The position numbers and the translations under genes were made by a program. From Oscheius onirici (taxonomy: Eukaryota; Nematoda; Chromadorea; Rhabditida; Rhabditidae), in assembly GCA_932521025.1 (NCBI GenBank), contig OW051472.1, forward strand, positions 4,464,001-4,528,000: a DNA stretch of 64,000 nt, written 5' to 3'. Under the pieces are notes generated by a model. That model searched no databases, had not been told where the DNA came from, and saw only the letters and a list, made by a program, of their open reading frames with translations. Numbering within the stretch: the stretch's first letter is position 1; each line of letters starts with the position of its first letter. Positions 53,342-64,000 of this stretch are shown in pieces.

Positions 53342-53784
53342 AAAGTAACGGGTTGCGGGGTATGCCCTAACTTATGTCCTCTTTGAAAAAGACACTTTTG
53401 CCGCATTGCGGGTGGTTCCGAGATGACGGAGAAAACTGAACTTTTCACTCTAGTGGGCATCTGTAACCAAAGCCTGAAAAAGCCATGTTTTTAAGGACAA
53501 ACCAATCGCTCCTGATCTTCGCAGTGGCAATTTTTACGCAGTGTTTTGCCCATCAGCGAGCCTTTCCAGTTTTTGTCGCTGCTTTTGACAACAAATGTAC
53601 GTGACCGAAATTGAGAAAGATTTCCGTCATTGATAACAAACAATTCATTGAGGAACTTCATGGCCGTGCCGTGGTCGATGATTTTTTCGTCTCTTCCAGC
53701 CCTGTTGCGGCGTCGTCGATCTAACTTCTGCTTGCTTGGAGCATTCAATCAACGACATCTCGATAAACCTAACGGAATGTGACT
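53342..53784. other. Intergenic, nothing recognised
   Basis: Between the collagen palindrome and the 3' end of the multipass membrane protein. A minus-strand frame at 53491-53748 is Lys/Arg-rich and lacks motifs; not called. Confidence 0.35.
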
Positions 53785-56218
53785 TCAAATTGACCAGAAG
53801 TAGTACCTAATATCCCGTTTACAACCCATAAAGTAAGGAGAAGGATAGTTTGGCTCTTCTGCCACGAACTGCCATCTTGTATCGTTACCTCTTCGACATT
53901 GCTGAGTCGCGTCTTCGCCGTGGACGAGACTCAGTTCAGCCACATCGTAATAGACATCAAGATGAGCATGTTCTGGATCAGAGTTTATGATTACGGCCTG
54001 AGTAGCCACAGCCTGAAGAACGGGAATATCTATAGAAATGACTAAAACTCACTAAGAGAAATGCGCTGTACTTTGTTCTGATCTGCCAAGGTCCAGCAGC
54101 TTGCCTACGAATACCCATTCCCAATCCGCCGTCCTCCCACAACGGTTTGCAAGATGTAGTCGCGTAAGCATCGTCGACTACGAGGTCTCTGAAGCAATGT
54201 TTAAAGTAGTATGAGTAGGAAATACCTGTTGACAATCTCAGCGAGAGTATAAGTTGAGAAGAAAGGCTTAGGTAAGACTGATGATTTGATTGTTCTGGAT
54301 AGTGGAAGGACGGAAACGCAGAGGTTGTCCAGTTCGGGAGCGGCATTGCTCGAACCGAGAATATGAACAGATGACATGAGAGCGAGGTTCAGAATGATGA
54401 GAAAAACGCAGAGGACGACGGAAACAACAAAGACGGATATATGGAACACGTATGAAAAGTATCTGAAGAGCTCCTTTAAAATATACTTCAATTCCACACC
54501 TGATAAAACTTCTGGCACATTTGTGCCGATGATAGAAAGAATTTCTTCTACACGAGTAGTGATAGCAGTAGGGGACACAACAGGTTACTGTCATGGCCAA
54601 ATATCCAGCTACGGTTACTATAGAGACACAGATCCAGAGAAATGCCGACTTGATGAAAGAGGCGGTCTTGATGGTGATACTTGCACAGTATCCGACACAG
54701 GGTAGTGTTAGAATACCCGGAACATTTTGGAAAGACTTTGGTGACTGGAAAGTATATTTTAAAAAGACAATTTAAATATCTACCTTGTTATCTATAGGTA
54801 GCCCAAATATCCTAAATTTGGCGAATCTGATGGGCCAACATTCGTCGTACTCGGAGAGACGTGGCTCATGGATGTCGACAGCCTGTTGCAGATGTTCAAA
54901 GGCACTGGGCTGTCCTACAACACGAACAGAGGCTGTGGTCTTCCGGAGCGGACACAGCATTCTTCTGCAAACATAGTTTTGAGACGGTATTTTTGGAAGA
55001 AAATCCGGCGAGAGTCAAATAGGTGGGTAGAATTGGACTGAACCTATTCACTTGTGCGTGTCTCGGTACTTTTAAACTTTAGAATTTCATCTTCGGATAC
55101 AGACTGTTACCTGTAGGCGAAATGCAGCATGGCGAACCTCCAAAACAGAGCCACTGTGGTGGTCAGAGCTGACATGAGCAGAGTCCACGGGACAACATTC
55201 GGCCCGGGACATCTGCAGGCAGCAATGAAGAAAAAGTTGAGAACGGTCATTGGAGCGTCGTGCAAGAACATCATTAGAAAGGCGACCCGGAAGTTATTGA
55301 AAGCCTGTGCTCTTTTGGATTCTCTCTGACCTCTGAACTTACTTGAATCCATTCGACCACACTTTCCAGAACCAGAGCGAATCCGCTTCTATATGGAGTT
55401 ACATCCAGTCGATGTGCAAAGGCGTTCTCTACACATAGGACCATTAGAAGCCATGTTATCATCGATCCTCCGACGGCTATTGTCACGAGAGATACAGCCA
55501 ACCAGGTCTCCAAGGTAAAAGAGGTGACTCGACCCTAGATTATTTTGTTTAGCCAGAAGCCCCAGTGCAGATTTTTAAAAAAATCTGGGTCCACTAGAAA
55601 ATGTAGCTCTAGTTACTCAACCAAGCAACGAAAGACCGATGATGAGCATGATTGAGTGTCTGCTTACTAACAGTTAGAGAGCTGTTTTGCGAAGTTTCCG
55701 TACAAATACCTGTAAAGTTGCGACGACATGAGCCCAGTCCGATATGCAATTGAGGCTGTAGACAATAAAAGATAGAGCATACAGAGTGTGCATTGTTCTT
55801 CCCTGAACTCAATTTGAATCGGAAAAACTATGCTGACCAACGTTAAGACTTGGAGTCGAGGGCGAGCCCATGGCAAAGCCCGACGTGTACAGAGTGTCGA
55901 GAAGAGCGAGAACATTTCCAGAGCGGACAGTTGGCGACGTCAAAGACTCTTTCATAGCATAAGCTCTAAATTGAATCGAGTCTAGGAATGGGAGAGAGGG
56001 CCACTCGGGGGTCGCGGATTGTTGGAGGATTGCGTGGCTGTCGCTTCCGGAGATGCCTCGTTAACTGCTGTTGTTGCCTTTTTGGCTAAGAGTAGAAGGA
56101 AACGACGCTGTTGTCTAACGATTCTTGGGAGCAACCTGACAAGATAGAACAAATACATATAGGAACAGGTATATAGAGCGGTACCATTGATTTGGTGATT
56201 TGAAGCTGCAGTTTCCAA
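53785..56218 (-). CDS. Multipass membrane protein, family unknown
   Basis: About eight exons with at least six hydrophobic segments: LYALSFIVYSLNCISDWAHV; WLAVSLVTIAVGGSMITWLL; FRVAFLMMFLHDAPMTVLNF; WTLLMSALTTTVALFWRFAM; LWICVSIVTVAGYLAM; and SVFVVSVVLCVFLIILNLAL. The last exons encode a soluble tail (HLDVYYDVAELSLVHGEDAT, CRRGNDTRWQFVAEE) with stop at 53785-53787 after RYYFWSI. The 5' exon is uncertain: the frame starting METAASNHQINGTALYTCSY at 56218 ends in a stop at 55982 with no obvious donor, so the true start may be AYAMKESL or similar near 55960. The helix-rich core with an acidic FLHDAPMT motif vaguely recalls XK/TMEM-type proteins, but I do not assign a family. Confidence 0.6.
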
Positions 56219-59200
56219 AACGTTTGACTTTTGTCTTAAACTACAGGAAATAGCAAACTCATTGACTTTAACTGTTTACAAATTTAACTACCCCTGAGAA
56301 GGATAGAATCATAGGTTGAACTGAACCATTGGACTATTCAAAATAAATCAAGCGGGAATTAATCAACTTTTCCGGAAATTCAAAGCGGACCCATCCAGTC
56401 CAATCCATGTCAGCCAAAACTTTTTAATCATAATTTAAGTCTGCCAAAGTTTCTATATTGTTAGCTTTCATTGTTGCAGTGACCACTGCTGACCTTGGCA
56501 CTTCACGTGTCCGTTTACAACAACTCTTATTTATTCTCCAGTTTCTGACGTTCACACTTTATGGCACTGTTATTGAGAGACGCTAACGAACAGATGTAAC
56601 CGTCCAGGAACTTTTTTCCCTGACCAAAGGTAAGTGTCTATTTTCGTGCATTTCGCACCCTCGTTTTCGAGACACAGACGACTATTTTCGGACACACCCG
56701 GTTTAGTACTACTACGACTAGAATCCGCGTATGATTCAGCCTACGCTCGGCACAAATTAAGCTTTTCTCGGGAACTGCCCCTGCCTTGTTTGGCATCCTT
56801 TTCACAACAGTCGAGAGAATCTCTCCTGTTGACAACTGTACTCTCCTCCAGTCTCTCTTTCCTTTACTTCATTTCCTCCCAGACAATGCAACATGCGAGA
56901 TTTAGTTGAGAAAATATCTCATGGTGTTTTTGTTATGGGAAGAGTCATACTTCTAGCATTTTTGAGAACCGGTGTGATAACATTCTGTCTTTACCGTAAT
57001 CTGATCAGAACAGACCATATTAAGTTAAGGAAGTTTCAGGACAATTTTTCCCCAATCTGAGTATTTCCTCTGGATTGGCATTGTAGCAAAACATTGCCCC
57101 AACATCTGGTGAATTTATGATTGCTTTATATAAATTCCCACATCATCTGGTTGTGATTCTCCTGGGGGTTCATTTACAGCCGTCGGCAGTACAAAAGAGC
57201 TTCGGGCCGCAGCGGACCGTATTTTTGTCCAGGCAGGTGTTCGCTTCTTCTTCCCCATCCATCAAGACAAATTCCAAACGTGGTTTTGTCCATATGTTCC
57301 AGTGTAATATCACAAGTTTGGCTGTTCGAGAGTTGACGGCGGTATTTGGGGGATCATGGAACCGCTCTCTGAACAGTTCGCCCGTTTTAGTTGTTTGTAT
57401 CCACACCTAACAAATTTCATTACGTGTAGAAATGACAACTCTTTCCATGTTCTTTTGCTCCCAAAATCCACGCACGCGTCTCTTACACACGACCCAAAAC
57501 TGTCTGGCAAACATTTACGAATGAGCACACTTCCGTTGGCCATCTCTTGTGAATAACCGACTAGCCCTGAGGCCAAAAGAAGCCCAAGTTTTGTGGAATT
57601 GAGGTGTCCACGTGAGTCTTTGAGCGACCTCGCCGCCGACACCCGGACGGAAACGAGAGTCTCTGGGTGTGTGAGACCGCTTTGAGAAGTCTGGATTTCA
57701 AGTGTGGAGAGAGGAGGATTGGATATACAAGTTCAGCTATATGCTAAATCGCCGAATTTTGTGTCTTGTCTCAGTGGTGCAGTACCGATTCCTGAGTTAG
57801 ATCCCGAGTAAGACAGAAAATCGTCTAGATTTGAGTTTTCAGCGTTCTCTTTGACGCTATTCTGTAGAGTGAATCATTGACTGTCAGCAATTTATGCACT
57901 TTGAATGATCTCCTTTCTTCACCGCTTCCATTGATAGCATTCTCATATTTTCAATAGAATGTCCGAATAGACTTTTCTTTGACTTTTTCATCTTCTGACC
58001 GTCATCGACCCACGTCATCTGTAAGCACAGACAGTCTGGCGACGTATGGGAGTTGGTGATGTTTGGCCTAACAGGAAAGTGTATTTTGCCACGCAAAACG
58101 TGTTTATCTCTGACAAGCAAACCAGCTTGTCCGAAAGTGCAGGGGTCAAGTAAGGTGAGACGTCGTCAAGTTCTCATTCCTAGTACAAAACTGGATGCCT
58201 ACTTCCTTCGTAAGTTTCTTTTGATACTTTCGTGTCCAGACTACAGGAAATAAGCAGATGGTCGGTTTATCAGGACTGATTTTGATCTGACCAAGTGGGG
58301 TCATTTTAGACACCCTTGGGACGAAGACACGACCATTAAAGAGCCCGGAAATCACCAAAACTCACACGATCACACGTGGGAGAAGCTGTTCGACAAATGA
58401 CACATCGGCTCTATATAAGTGAGGGTTCTTGAGATACTGTACTTGTATCTCTTGCTTTCTCTTGCCCGATCCTTGTTAGTGTTACAACAGTGAAAGCGAC
58501 CGGGATAATAAAGACACGGCAGCTGATCAGCTGCCAAAAGAAATCCCCCTGATGTCCGAGTGTCTATCAACTGGTTTCTAGTCGCTCTACATTAGTTGTA
58601 TCTATCTTTCTGCCCCCAAACTAAATCTTGCGAACTCCCGACTGAAGAAGAAGACCAAACGTTTCTCATGTAAGCGCAGCACGACCTTCGTCGGTCCGGG
58701 TCCTCGACAAGTTTTATCCTCATACGTTCTCTCCGGGTCACACTTCTGTCTCTCTTTCACAACCAAACCAACAACATCCTTCCTTTTTTTGGATAGCGGT
58801 CACATTTTCTCTTTTTACTCTTTGAACTCTCTGATCTGCTGTTTCTTTTTGTTTCTACTTTCTCCAAAACCAGCTCCATACTTGTTAGCTGAGGCGCTTC
58901 CTCCATCTATCTTTAGCCTCCAGATCGATTAATTTGTTTCTCAAGATTGCTATCGACTCTCTCATGACTCGATTCTCCAGAAAAGGTTCAGGCTTTATGT
59001 TTCCTTTGTTATTCCGAAATTGTTCCAATTCTGATCCAGTTCGTTCTTTTTCGACAGTTTTCACACTCTGTCTGACCCTGTCTTCTCCCTTGTCTCACAG
59101 ATTCCTACTCTCTCGAGGGGAAGAGGAAGTGGTCAGGGGATGCGGCAGACCAGCTGTTTTCGTACTGCTTCTTCTCGAGCTCCAGTATATATAAAACTCT

Positions 59201-60949
59201 CTCCTTTTCTCTGAAAACTCTTTGAAAGATGAGGATTATGAACTGGCGGGCAGTAATCATGAACCATTTTCTATTTGCCGTTCCTACAAGATCGCAAAAT
59301 CAGTCTGTAGCTTGTTCAACACTGTTCTTGCAACTTTTCCTGTCTCTTGTTTGGCTTTCTTCTCCTAGAAATCAATCTTATTTAGACCTTTTCCAAACAA
59401 ATTTTGTTTTGCCCAATATTATCCTTATCCCTTTTCAAAATCTTTTCGATGGTCATCCTGTCATTCTTTGCGAAGAACTGATTTTCCTCTTGATCCAGAC
59501 CATCATTCCTCGGTGTCCTCTCACTTTCCCACGTGTCTGTCAAACCTGCCATCACTAGCAAGTTGGTTCCGCACGTAATGAAAATTCCAACCCCACGCTG
59601 GCTGTCTCTCCATCACCTTCGGCCGCCTACATGCTCCACAAACAATTGAGGTTTTGGAAGGCGGGGCTGCTGTTGGAGAGCTGACAGTCGGTAAACGTCA
59701 TTCAATTGCCTCTGGGACAGAATAAATACCGACATTTGGGCTGGACGAGTCCGAACAAGTCTACCGGGTGTCGGTACTTGACGGCTCATTCAGTGTGCCC
59801 TTTTGTCACATTGGTCAGCTGTTTCATCCCAGCGACTTTTTTAATTCTTTTGATTCAACAGGCTAGACTGATCATGTGGACTCTTCTAAAGTCAGTTCAG
59901 TGTCAAGAGGACGAGGCCGAAAATCGTTTTATTCATTTTGAGACCCAACGCCGAGTCTGTAAATGGTCCCATAATCAATAGGGAAACAGAAAAGGTCAAA
60001 AACTTAAGCGAGATGGTAAGATCTCGAGCAAACGAGGCAGTCTACTTCCTCGTTTTGGTGTTGTGTCTAAAAGACTGACCTCTGTTGACCTCCTCGCGCG
60101 TTCTCTGACTCATTCGATGACCTGCTGACCCCGGCTTTTCAAATCATTCTTTATTGTTTCTTCTCTCCCAGTTTCACATTTTGTCTTTGTTCTAGGAAGC
60201 GAAAAAAAAAAGATGTTTGTTTACACTGTTTTTTCACCATACATTTTTCAAACAGTTTTAGTTCAAAAACAGCAGCCACGGTTAGGGGCGGAACGCAAAC
60301 AGATTATTCCCGACGTGAACGAGGTAGCCTTCCCTCGAGCCATTCGGCGTTTCTTACTCGTTCTGAATAAGTGTGTCAATCCAATGCTTGTTTTCTTCCT
60401 CTCTTCTTTTACAGACATGTTTAACCCCTCCAACGAGTTTCTGCCTTTGTTCCTTATCAAAATACAAATAACCGTCCGAGAGAGTAGGGTTAAGGGTCTC
60501 TCTTAGACAACCCTAATTAGCACTCTCTCTTTTTCTTAAATTACCGAGCCTTTTTGTACAAAGTTTAGCGCCTTGAGGGAGTTACTGTTAAAACTCTAAT
60601 AGCGTTTTTTAGCTGAATAGCCATTTGGTGTACACGATTCCAACATTAAAAGCTATCGGATATGTACTTCCTTTTGAGCGACACATACAGTATTCAAAGA
60701 GTCTTTATAATTTGCTGCTCGCGAAAGAACTGTATCATTCTCCAGACTTGAAGTCCCTATATTTAACTTACAAAAAATACAAATCTGTCTGGACCAGAAT
60801 TGATCCCCGCGATTCGTTGTCCACATAAACGGTTTAATTGGCACTGCGCGCACTCTCTGACATATTCCGTCGTGATGATTTTTCTAATTCATACTCATGA
60901 TGTCGAAATTTCTTTTATAAATTCAACATATGAAGTATCCTTTTCAGCG
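56219..60949. other. 4.7-kb gene desert with two TATA-like sequences
   Basis: No intact gene recognised. There are long pyrimidine-rich stretches on the plus strand (58600-59600). CTATATAAG at 58412-58420 and TATATATAAA at about 59185 resemble the collagen TATA boxes, but no coding exon is evident downstream; the 109-codon frame at 59229-59558 is Phe/Leu-rich without motifs. An 18-bp perfect palindrome, GGCAGCTGATCAGCTGCC, lies at 58518-58535. A minus-strand frame at 57310-57642 is also unsupported. The last part should contain the SLC17 promoter. Confidence 0.35.
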
Positions 60950-63144
60950 ATGGCGAGAATATCGCCAGAAATGGTCTTCATGCCGGAAAAGAAGAGTCCA
61001 ATATTTCCCTCACTGCGTCTCTTCATTGCCTGCCTTCTGTGTCTATGTTTTATTGCTCTCTCCGTCTCAACTTCGAATATTGGCGTCACGATGACCTGTA
61101 TGGTGAAAGCCGAGCCAACGAACAGAACGAAGCGGAGTCTGCCTTTCGATGAGAACACTACCACCATTCCGGAGCTGCCTTGCAAAAAGAAGAGGTTAGA
61201 CTTGTGTTTAAAGTTTCCACCATTTTTGTAAAAATGACTAACAACTGTCTTGTCTCTCATACACAAGAAATTTCAGATCTCACGACGAAGTCAGTGTCCA
61301 GTCCTGCGCCGACAGTCAAAAGTTCGACTGGACCACGCTGCAACAGGGTGTCATCTTCGCCGCCCAAAATGTCGGATCACTTTTCATGTTAGTGACCGGG
61401 GCTCAAGCCGATCGACTCAATTCAAAGTACTCAATCTGTGTAGCTTTGATTCTGCTGATTGTGTCGAACGCTCTAATTCCTGTAGCCGCTCCCGTCTCCA
61501 TGTGGCTCGTCTTTGTTTTGAGGTGAGACTGTGTCCATCGATGAAAAACCACTATTGTAGAATTGTCACCGGTATGGGTGATGCCCTTCTCTTCCCTTCA
61601 GCCTCTTCTCTGATCACCAGATGGTTCCCGCCCAAAGAACGTCCTTTCGCCTTGGGCTTCGTTACAGGCGGACGGCAGATTGGTATGTTTGTTTTGCCTC
61701 GTTTACCAACTGCAAACTAGTTGCAATTTTCACTAAAAATATCTGAAAAGTAGATCGAAGAAGATCGTTTTTCAATATTTACTCGGGAGAAAACAGTAAG
61801 CCGCTGTTATGTCTGGTAGTTGTTCCCTTTTGTTGGCACAGTCGTTCTCTCTCTTGGCGCGTGTGAAGGAAATGAAAAGGACACAATGCCTTTTGCAGGT
61901 ACTCTGTTGATTCTTCCCAGTGCTGGTGCTCTTTGTGACACTCACGGAAGCTTTGCCGGTTGGAAAATTGTCTTCTATCTGTCTGCCGGAATCGCTGCTC
62001 TTGTTCTTTTGATATGGTTCGCTCTCTCGGCCGACAAACCCTCCAAACATTTCTGCATCAGCGAGGTTTGTTTTATTTGTTGTTCCTTAATCCGAAGTTT
62101 TAACCTACAGAAAGAAGATGCGTATGTGAGCAGAAAGATTGAGGAGGAGAGACTCGGGAAGAGAACGGAAAGAGGGAATCCACCGTGGGGATCGATGCTC
62201 CGATCGGTGTCACTCTGGGTGGCAGTCGGTGCTTTGGTCTGTCACGAATTCCCGCTTGTCATCATGATGCAGGTTACCTCATTTTTAGTCCAGTTCACTT
62301 GATATTTACCAGTTCTTGCCCAAGTTCTATCAAGATGTCCTGTCCGTCTCGACCACTTCCAGTGGTCTCTTCTCCGCACTCCCAGCCGGAATCTTCTTCA
62401 TCTCAAAGACACTTTCCTCGTCACTTTCGTCCTATCTCACAGCTCGAAAACCTCCAATTCTCTGTAAGTCCAAAATCCGCACATTTTTAAAAGTATTTCA
62501 GCCAAGACCTGGTCCTGTCGTCTGTTTAATCTGATCGCCTCTCTCGGTCTCGGAGTCTGTCTGGCCATCACCCCACTTCTAGGAAAACTTGATACTCCCG
62601 CTCCGGCAGTTATCTGTCTCTGTCTGGCCAATGCTTTTGCCGGTCTCCATACTCCGGGAGTCCAGACAGCTCTGGTCCAACTGGCACCAGCCTATTCCGG
62701 AATAGTCACCGGCATTGCCTTTGCCGTCGTTGCCTTCTTTTCCATCTTCAACAAACTCTTGAGCAGTTATATTTTAGTGTAAGTCATGCCTGTTACAGTT
62801 AAAAAAAATTAATTTCTTTCAGTGGCAGCACAGCCAAACAGTGGACGATTGTCTTCGAAATCTCTGCAGTGGTAGCTCTTCTTCCCGTTATCTTCTTCAC
62901 CTGCTGGGGGTCGGCCGATCTTCAGCCATGGGCATCTCCAAACGGCAGTCCGGGCTCAACACCAGCTAAAGTTAGTAATTGCCCCTTTTCAAACTTTTTG
63001 TCCTAAATACTTATGTGAATATCTAATTTTCAGAAAGTCCGCGACCCTGACGCTGAGTCTCAGGGCTCAGTCTCCTCGAACGATACGGCTATCACGACTT
63101 TGGCCAAGTATAGTCTCTATCTGTCACATGACATTGCAGCCTAA
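60950..63144 (+). CDS. SLC17-type anion/phosphate transporter (major facilitator superfamily)
   Basis: A twelve-helix organic-anion or sodium-phosphate cotransporter related to sialin and vesicular glutamate transporters. ATG 60950 follows a CTTTTCAG acceptor by two bases. Features: first helix LRLFIACLLCLCFIALSVST with the family's NIGVTMTCMV; a luminal loop with NRT and NTT glycosylation sequons; FDWTTLQQGVIFAAQNVGSL; GAQADRLNSKY (MFS A-like motif); IVTGMGDALLFPSASSLITR then WFPPKERPFALG; GFVTGGRQIGTLLILPSAG; FAGWKIVFYLSAGIAALVLL; and the central charged loop EEERLGKRTERGNPPW. C-terminal helices include FNLIASLGLGVCLAITPLLG and PAYSGIVTGIAFAVVAFFS. Introns are mostly about 45 nt. The reading frame ends at 63142-63144 (LYLSHDIAA), but a GTATAG donor near 63107 could give other short tails. 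Substrate cannot be told from sequence. Confidence 0.85.
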
Positions 63145-64000
63145 TCGTTCTTCTCCCTCTCTTTCCTGTATAGCGCCTTCTCGAAATTACGGGCTCAATC
63201 AAGTGCGAATCTCAGCACATTCCCCTTTTGCTTTATGATTTTACATATCTTTTCTAGGTCCGTCTTTATCTCCACCCCTTTCTGCTTTCTGTCTATTCGG
63301 GTATATTTCAATTTCGTTTTAATAAACATTGACGTCTATTGAGTGAGCAGATAAACCTTTCAGCTAACAGTTTCGGTATAAGAGAACGGCACCAGAAACC
63401 GGTACCCGATCAAACTCCAGTGTCTAAAATAAGCCAAGAAACTTTTAAATGAAATTCACAACATCTATGCCTGTACATAACTGTCAATATTTTTAGCGCA
63501 AGAGAGAACTGCCAGTTTTCCCAAATGCTCAATGGGTCTCCAAGAGCTATACCAAACATCGCAGTGGATTCAAGAAGATGCCCAAGGAACCAGGAAAAAC
63601 TGAGCATGACACCTCCTTTCGAAGGCTGTCAGTCGTGGCGGATTCACAACTGACTGTCACATTGCCGTCTCTCTTCTTATTATAAAGAACGCAAGTGTCT
63701 GTGACGCTACTGTTCGCAATGTCAACTGTCAGTGTCTATTCTAACTGTACTGTCGGAGTAAAAAAAGTAAAACCACCTGACCTGGTGGACAGAAGAAGCA
63801 GCCACAGTAGAAGACGTCGAGCTAGAATACTTCCAGACTCGCTTTCTAGAGTTTAGACTTGACAAGTCGAAATGCGGGCTTCAATTTAAAAGAAGTGAAA
63901 AGCAATTTTTTGAAGGCTTAGTTTAGGCGCGTCATAAAACTTCATGGAAGGTATCTAAGCTCGGGAATCTCTGAACAAACTACCCTAGCAGAGATACTCA
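63145..64000. other. 3' flank of transporter and right edge
   Basis: AATAAA at 63321-63326 probably ends the transporter transcript. After a TATTTTTAG acceptor at about 63497 a frame of about 62 codons (RKRELPVFPNAQWVSKSYTK onwards) runs to a stop near 63684. It could be a stray exon of an alternative transporter tail or part of another gene, but no start is visible. The last 300 bp show nothing recognisable. Confidence 0.35.

Noticed and set aside
57310-57642. 110-codon minus-strand frame
   Set aside because: No domain, no splice context; overlaps an equally open plus-strand frame, typical of chance.
59229-59558. 109-codon plus-strand frame after a TATA-like sequence
   Set aside because: Pyrimidine-rich DNA naturally yields Phe/Leu/Ser/Pro frames; no motif. 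Only the promoter-like context is kept as a weak finding.

Overview
This window looks like nuclear DNA of a nematode. It carries two cuticle-type collagen genes with the typical N-terminal homology block, two Cys clusters and a C-terminal [13 protein letters not shown]-like tail. Introns are mostly 40-60 nt, and many start codons lie a few bases after a TTTTCAG-type acceptor, as expected for spliced-leader trans-splicing. The gene set includes dynamin, GCN2, PKN, an SLC17 transporter, an astacin with EGF and CUB domains, and a beta-lactamase-like serine hydrolase. I cannot name the species. Exon joins were made by eye, so gene spans are firmer than individual splice sites.

Left third (0-24 kb). 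Two large housekeeping/regulatory genes lie on the minus strand: dynamin (10.3-6.3 kb) and, 0.6 kb downstream, the eIF2-alpha kinase GCN2 (5.7-0.4 kb). They are followed by the 3' part of a TPR protein, a plus-strand WD40 gene (WDR89-like), and a convergent minus-strand carboxylesterase that appears membrane anchored. A 1.47-kb TA-flanked element follows. Next is a minus-strand astacin-family gene whose zinc-binding motif is destroyed (pseudo-protease) and which has a long Thr-rich, mucin-like tail. Its introns host a 374-bp MITE with an 8-bp target duplication and a 72-bp hairpin repeat.

Middle (24-46 kb). PKN, a protein kinase with HR1 and C2 domains, is on the plus strand. It is followed by a 111-residue membrane protein, a serine hydrolase with BTRD-like repeats and a beta-lactamase domain, and a 1.8-kb long-inverted-repeat element. 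A small, probably mitochondrial protein gene on the minus strand has an intron carrying a TA-flanked MITE with a near-ideal heat-shock element. Then come ribosomal protein L38, an RS-domain cyclophilin, and two tandem paralogous type I membrane proteins with coiled-coil ectodomains and a shared juxtamembrane signature that I do not recognise from any named family.

Right third (46-64 kb). This is mostly gene-poor. The striking feature is a 1,205-bp inverted duplication in which two apparently identical collagen genes, with their TATA-type promoters, face each other across a 1.43-kb spacer. A multipass membrane protein (minus) and an SLC17-type transporter (plus) complete the window.

Most genes act independently (translation control, membrane fission, kinase signalling, splicing-associated folding, cuticle). 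The best candidates for undescribed biology are the coiled-coil membrane protein pair, the MITE-borne heat-shock element, the collagen palindrome and the inactivated astacin.
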